From Arcuatula senhousia (taxonomy: Eukaryota; Mollusca; Bivalvia; Mytilida; Mytilidae), in contig OZ020309.1 in assembly GCA_963971305.1 (NCBI GenBank), positions 19,461,001 through 19,525,000 on the forward strand: 64,000 nt of DNA. The letters run 5' to 3'. The notes beneath the pieces were generated by a model. That model did not search any database. It saw only the letters and a program-made list of their open reading frames with translations, and had not been told where the DNA came from. Below, piece after piece: positions 58,185 through 64,000 of this stretch (positions within the stretch are counted from its first letter, which is position 1; every line of letters begins with the position of its first letter). Both the position numbers and the translations under genes were made by a program.

Positions 58185-60000
58185 GTACCAATCGTGGTCT
58201 ATTCTCGGGTCTATTCGTTATGTTTTTGGCGTGACTGTCATAATAGCATTAAAGGTCCTAAGGCAGGCAATGTTGAAGCACCTTTCCTAATGTTTAAGAT
58301 TCCTTTATGCAATCATAAGAAACAACGCATCTTTGCATGAGAATAATAATTGCAGACCAAAATTTCAAATGATTAACATTAATAAGTACTTTAAACAATT
58401 ACCTTAAACCACTGTTTGCTTTGTCAAAAACTAAATGTTCCCCGTCTAAACTCCAACAGATATTTTATAACAATTTCCAAATCTATTAATCGTTTATACT
58501 TCACCTAAGGCATATCTTCGGTGGATATGTAATTGCTTTCCGGTAGATGTGTTTTTGTTTTACGTATACACTGTATTCGTTACAGCAACTAGATACTATA
58601 TATACTCTGTGCGATTTTATTATGCTCCGCGACTGTGAAGTTTTACTCTAATTACCATCAAGCTTTTCTCACCAACCAAATATGAGAATAATTTGAAATT
58701 TGGCAGTTAGTCCTTAAGTATGACAAATTTACCACCAAAAGCTATTTTTATTCATGTTGGACTTCTACTTCCTGTATTGGACTGGGCCGATATATAGATT
58801 AAAGTGAAACTCCGTCAAATCTTCTTATAAATCATACATGTACATTAGAATGATTGAAATTTGCACGGTGGTTATATGTAAATGTGACTCTGAGACAAAT
58901 GTGACAAATTATATGTCCTATTTAAGCGACTTTAAGACCACTCTTACTGCTACTTTTGGTCTAACGCGGGGCATCTGAGTCCCATGGGCACATTCCTTGA
59001 TCTTTGATATTGTCAATCGTAAAACGGTGCTGCTTTTGAAATATTATAATGTATGTCACAAGACTAGTATTTTTAATTTTTTTTCAAAGTTATCAAGATA
59101 TTGTAGTCCATGTAGAATGAAGTCTCAAATCAATTAAACGACAGTTTTTCCACTCTTCAGTCATACCTGTGTAAACTTGTTACCTCTAATGGGGCTCTAT
59201 AATTAAGTAAATAAAAATGATGTATATGTCTTAGTCTTATTGAAAGTCTTATTATACTTGATGTGCATAGATATGAATCTATATTCATATCATAAAATAT
59301 TTTAATGGTGAACCTTTTAATTGTTGACTTCCTTAACCGTTACGTCAAGGAAGGTTCATCATTAAAAGATTTTATATTTAGATAAAACCCGGAAGGATGT
59401 ACTATTTATTTAAATATAACAATCAAATTCATCGAAATATAGTTCTGAGAATCACTTAACAGTTTTCCGTTAGGCTAAGATACCGCATCCTCCTCAAAGC
59501 TACATAATACTTTTTATTTCCTTTTGTATAATTATTAATTTTGAAATTCTTAGAAATGAAAAGAGTTGGATGAATACAGAAAAGCAAGGGGCTCTCAGGA
59601 GCATGAATCAATGGCATATTGATTTGCGACCTTTAAGGGGTCACCGCTCCCCTGGTCTGCAGGTAATAAAGCCCTCTTCTGCACTTTTACCTCTCATCTG
59701 ACAAACTTATTATGACTTTTTGTAGAGCTTAATGATCTTAAGGTTAAGCAAACAACAACTTTTCAATATCTCCAACATTTTTCATTCTATAGAGCAAGAA
59801 CATTTAATTAAAGCTACGGTATTTTTGGTCTACAACGAGGCATAACCCCTACAATACGTCGTTTATAACTCCAATGACAGTTCATCTGCCATATGCGACC
59901 GAATGAAAACTTTTGTAGAGCTTCATGGGCTGAAGGAAAAAGCAAGCAACAACTTTTCTCTATCAACAACTATTTCCATAAAGAGGAAGAACATTAAAAG
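58185..60000. repeat. Dispersed duplication, copy 2
   Basis: See 54770-57185. This copy is uninterrupted at about 59270, where copy 1 has the 610-bp extra block. Small differences include AAGTATGACAAATTTACC in place of a short segment near 55329. Confidence 0.88.
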
Positions 60001-60189
60001 ACTATTTTTTTTACCTTCAAAGGGCAATAACTCCTATAAGGGGTCATCTGACTTCTTCGACCTAATGGTTACTTTTGTAGAGCTCAATGACCTCATGGTA
60101 TAAACAAGCAGCAGCATTTCTTCTTCTGCAAAAATGTTCATTCTTTAGGACAAAAACATGAAAATGTCATTTTTGGCATTTCAAAAACC

Positions 60190-62611
60190 TTTTATTTGCA
60201 AAATTTTACCCATGTGGGTCAAGCAAATTCAAACAAACATATTTATGACAAATTTACAATACATATGAATTAAACAATACAAAATTAATGTGAGAACATA
60301 TAATCGAAAGATAACTTTGACCGATATGGACCCTATCTTCGCAATTCCAAGGACTGCTTTATAAAGTCGTATATAGATGGTAATTTTCAGGAGAAAGAAT
60401 AATAAGCAATTGTTTAGGAGGTTCAATTTCAAAGAATAATGGTTTAAAATCGGATATATTTTTGAAAAGTGTAGATCTTAAATTTGAATAATTTATGCAG
60501 TCTATGAAAAAATGAAGTTCATCTTCGATTTTTTGCTCTTGACAAAATTTTCAAAAATGTTGATTTCTTGGTATATTTTTATATCTTCCAGTTTCAATTT
60601 CAAGAGTATGATCACTAACTCTAAATTAAGTTATCTGTTGTCTTATTTTAAAAGTTTGATTAAGCAGGTAATCTTTCGTCTTAAATTCTGTCTTCAACTT
60701 ACTGTATAGGAATAATTTAGAGTTTTCAGAAATTGATGATAATTTACTTAAAGTTTTTTTCTTTTTAGTGCTCACTTATAACATTATTAAATTGAGATTA
60801 TAGATCGTTCTTAATTTTATTAAAAGCTTCATCGAAGGATTCATAGTATATTATAGTATCTAGACCTAACTCCTGAAAAATAGAAGTGGAAAAACTGTAC
60901 CATGTATAACATCCATCGTTATGTAGGTTTTTACATAACTCATATGATTCCTTTAGTAATGGATTTATATCATTCTGATTAAGTCTGCAAAAATAATATG
61001 AAATAGGCATTACCTAAATGCGAGCACAGCATAATTCTGTGTAAAATAAATGTAATGTTAACTGTTTAGTGCCATTGTTAACATTGTTTAATGAACGAAT
61101 ATTTTTTTTTAATTTCGAATCGATGCAGTGAAATAAGATTTGAAATCATCGTAGTTATTTTTGTTTTGGTTCATTTTCTAGAACGTTCAATTTGGGACGA
61201 GATGCTTGGGACGATTGAACGTTTAATAGAAATGCAAGAAAAAAAAAGATTAAATCTGGTAACTACAAAAAATGTAGCAACTCATCGTCATCAGAATATT
61301 TTTTCTCTTTATACATTATTACATAGATAATTTTTGGAATGCTACTAGCAAAATGGGTAATTATTTTCAAATTCACTCCGTTCCTGTAAAATTTGAGAGC
61401 CTTTCCGGACCATGAAAAATCAATATCAGCATTAGGCAAATTTTTCGCAGGAACAAATACCGTAGAGCTCTCCGCTCGAGCGGGCACTTCGTGCCCGCTT
61501 GCGAGCTGTGCTCGCTATAAAAGGACTTGTCTTTTTATAAATGATGCCACCGGAAATCTACCAAGTTCAGATTTAGCTGAAATATTGCAGGATGTCTTTT
61601 TTAATCCCAATATAGATTAGCAAAATCTATTGTGGATAGTTTCATAACAAAAATTATCTTCTAAAGATAGAAGATCAAAAATAGAATCATTTTTAGCTGC
61701 CCTTTCTCTAGACCTTATTATACTAAAGTAGTCCTCCATAAACCATATTTCAGAATTGTATAATAAAATGGGTTTAATTAAGGTATCAAAATGTTTACAT
61801 GATAATTCAATCGGTATAGATTGAAAATTTGTGAACCGACTTCTAAGGGCAAAAAGTACTTTTAGTCTTTTCTTTGACAACTCCTGTATGGCAATTTTAA
61901 AGTTTCCCTTATAGTTAATAGTGATACCAAGAAATTGATATTCTTTAGTTTCTGTTAGTGAGCACCTGTTGTTTTGCTGGTGTTGACTGTCAACTGCCAA
62001 TCGTGACAATATTTTTCAAGTTTATTCAATGCATTTTGAAGACCATTATGTGTACTAGACATGAGAACAAGATCATCAGCAAAACTTAAGCTAGAAATTT
62101 TAGAATTTTGAATGGTCTAAGGATCACATGTGTTATCAAAAATTTGGTGCAAGTCATTAATAAAACAGTTAACTTATGGTGGGACTTAAACTTTCTCCTT
62201 GTTTTACTCCCCTATGTAAAGTAAAAAAAATCTGAGATTTTGTTATAAACCTTTACAGAAGATTTTGTAGAATTGTACATATCACTTATAACAGTAAATA
62301 ATTTAATTCCAAGTCCACTCTGAATCAGTTTATTTTTTAGACCATTGTGCCATACAGAGTCAAACGCTTTTCTAAGATCAACAAAACATGTAAAAATCTT
62401 TGTCTTATTTTTGTTTACATATTTAGATATTAAAGATATAAAATGAATATACTGTCAGAAGATCTGTAATTCTTTCTGAACCCAAACTGTTCCTTAGCAA
62501 ATAAATCGTCATAAAAACAGGAGAGTCGACCATTAAGTACAGAGCTAAAAAGTTTAGCTATGCAGTTTTGTAGGGAAATTCCCCTATAATTATTCAGATA
62601 ATAAGTACAAG
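60190..62611 (-). mobile_element. Decayed LINE (non-LTR retrotransposon), RT to C-terminus
   Basis: On the - strand the frames read in order as a LINE ORF2. RT motifs come first: NYRGISL..AKLF..L..RL and QFGFRK (62430-62605), then FVDLRKAFDSVWH (about 62350), HRGVKQGESLSP (about 62190) and FADD (about 62070). Next is the thumb/C-terminal part YQFLGITINYKGNF and FDTLIKPILLYNSEIW (61617-62009). The tail has SDHTLEIETGRYKNIPR, EDELHFFIDC (60360-60600). Many stops and shifts separate them, so it is dead. The 5' endonuclease part is missing because the end repeat begins at about 62612. Jockey/CR1-type is the best guess. 3' end near 60190, with AAATAAAAGG on the - strand. Confidence 0.85.
61474..61506. 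repeat. GC-rich hairpin inside the LINE relic
   Basis: GCGGGCAC (61480-61487) pairs with GTGCCCGC (61491-61498) across a 3-base loop, and GCTCG (61474-61478) with CGAGC (61502-61506). The following GCGAG..CTCGC (61501-61515) can form an alternative hairpin. It is strikingly GC-rich in AT-rich surroundings and sits between two LINE segments. Confidence 0.75.
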
Positions 62612-64000
62612 AATCGTAACTCCTATAAGAGTTCCTCTGAAATAATCGACCAAATTTAGACATTTGTAGTGCTAAATGAGCTGAAAGTTTGTTCCTTTAT
62701 CTGCAATATAGCATATGCATTCTATATGGCAATTATATAAAAACTTCTTTTATTTTAAAGGGCCATAACTCCTAAAAGGTGTCTTCTGACATCTTCGACA
62801 CAATAGAGATCTTTGTAGAGTTCAATGGGTTAATAAAGACAAGCAACAATTTTTCAAAAGTTTTCATTTGATAGGACAAAAACATGATAAACGCTATTGT
62901 TGACCTTTAAAGGGCCTTAACCCCGACAGAGGGTCATCTGATAACTTCGATCCAATGAGGACTTTTGTAAACCTTTTGTTTTTTAAGGGCTTAACATTTC
63001 CAAGATTTTTCCTATTTGTAATAGTTTCTAATTTCTGAGTTATGGCCATTTTACCATATGTTCTTTTTGGGAAACAGCGGCCACATTTTTTTATCAAATC
63101 TTTTCAGAACGAGACCTGTTTGTTGTAAACTTGTCATATATCATTCCTCCAAAGTTTCAATCAAATTGTTTTTTTTTTTAAGATTCAAAGGAGAAAGTTT
63201 TTGAAATTGTTTACAGACAAAAGACGGCGACGGAAGGCGGATGCATGGTGATGACATAAGCTCACCTGGTGTCGGCCAGGTGACTAGGTAAGGATGAGTA
63301 AACTGAAACACAAATTGTCCCAAAAACGGCAACGCACTTTGATTTTGTTTTCCAGTTTAATTTTCTGTTGGTTTGGTAAACATCTGCCTGATGAAATAGA
63401 AGAAAATGAGATTTGGAATAAGTGTACGCGACACAACCTTCAATATAATTATAAATTTAAAACATCCACAATGGTAAATAGCCAGCAGCCTTCAATGTAA
63501 CCAGCGGTCGCTGATCACTGTTATTCAATTGACCCCTAGATTGAAAATAAACTACATATGATTCAAGCCCAATCCTAAAGTGCAATGAAAGACCCTCTTC
63601 TTGACAAAAAACAATTAAGATAAATTCGACTAAATACAAACATAAGCTTTGATAGATAAAGACTCCTGGCTTAGGACAGGCACATTAAAATGTGGCGGGG
63701 TTAAACTAGTTTTTTGGCGCCAACCTTCCCCCTATTGATAATCAATAACAAAACACAAATTCACTTGATTTTTACTGTGTGTAAGCTGCGGTTCGTAGCT
63801 CTTTATGGTCCTATTTCATTTTTTTTGTGATTTTGTACGACCATCTATGGTCCGCAAAAAAAAAAATAGCAAAAGGACCATAAAGAGCTACGGAACCGCA
63901 GCTAACACACAGTTAAAATAAATTCGATAGAAGTTCAATTCAACACGAGAGTATCTGAGACAAAAGGACAACAAGTAATTAACGGGACAAGGAGAAATTC
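62612..64000. repeat. Long interspersed repeat, copy 2 (pairs with 1-1397)
   Basis: Starts directly after the LINE RT fragment and runs to the window end. See 1-1397 for differences. It includes the CTCACCTGGTGTCGGCCAGG hairpin near 63261. Confidence 0.9.
63766..63918. mobile_element. MITE-like inverted-repeat element, second copy
   Basis: Same ends as 1166-1312 (ACTGTGTGTAAGC.. left, ..GCTAACACACAGTT right). The spacer differs by a few bases. Confidence 0.8.

Noticed and set aside
1..64000. CRISPR-like or bacterial operon organisation
   Set aside because: Tandem repeats here have no unique spacers, genes are sparse with splice-acceptor signals, and all content is metazoan.

Overview
This is eukaryotic, AT-rich, repeat-dominated DNA with a few single-exon or single-exon-sized coding pieces. 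It is most consistent with a bivalve mollusc, probably a Mytilus-like mussel. The reasons are the B-box/coiled-coil/propeller (TRIM-like, RING-less) gene family, which is greatly expanded in bivalves; tandem hammerhead-ribozyme retrozymes; a jockey/CR1-type LINE relic; and an abundant repeat family whose 5' end reads like GGCTCC..GGAGCC and whose 3' end is an AGCTCACC..GGTGAGCT hairpin. The species is inferred, not proven.

Layout. 1-1.4 kb and 62.6-64 kb carry two copies of one long repeat. 1.45-4.98 kb is a tandem array of a 1.28-kb unit. 5-17 kb is mostly DNA-transposon remnants, a 358-bp-period hammerhead retrozyme dimer (12.6-13.3 kb), minisatellites and two doubtful exon-like pieces. 18.4-20.1 kb holds TRIM-like gene 1 (+ strand), whose 5' end is damaged. 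A large segmental duplication follows: about 22.0-30.0 kb and about 40.4-48.2 kb are collinear copies offset by about 18 kb. Each copy carries half of a retrozyme, a cysteine-rich exon (open at 23.6 kb, broken at 41.6 kb) and an intact TRIM-like gene (gene 2 at 27.8-29.5 kb, gene 3 at 46.3-48.0 kb, both - strand). Between and after the copies lie several foldback elements with readable target-site duplications, 120-170-bp satellites, a second dispersed duplication (54.8-57.2 kb and 58.2-60.0 kb) and a decayed LINE (60.2-62.6 kb, - strand).

How it works together. The three TRIM-like genes form a local cluster. Gene 2 and gene 3 have their start codon directly after a splice-acceptor-like tract, so the whole protein is in one exon behind a 5'-UTR intron. 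Gene 1 has lost that start codon and has a 7-bp insertion in the first zinc-binding pair, yet it keeps about 550 open codons. The paralogous copies act as filled/empty-site comparisons, which makes several transposon boundaries readable in this single window. The hammerhead elements are the most striking non-coding feature: two copies on the + strand have a canonical core, and two on the - strand carry specific lesions.
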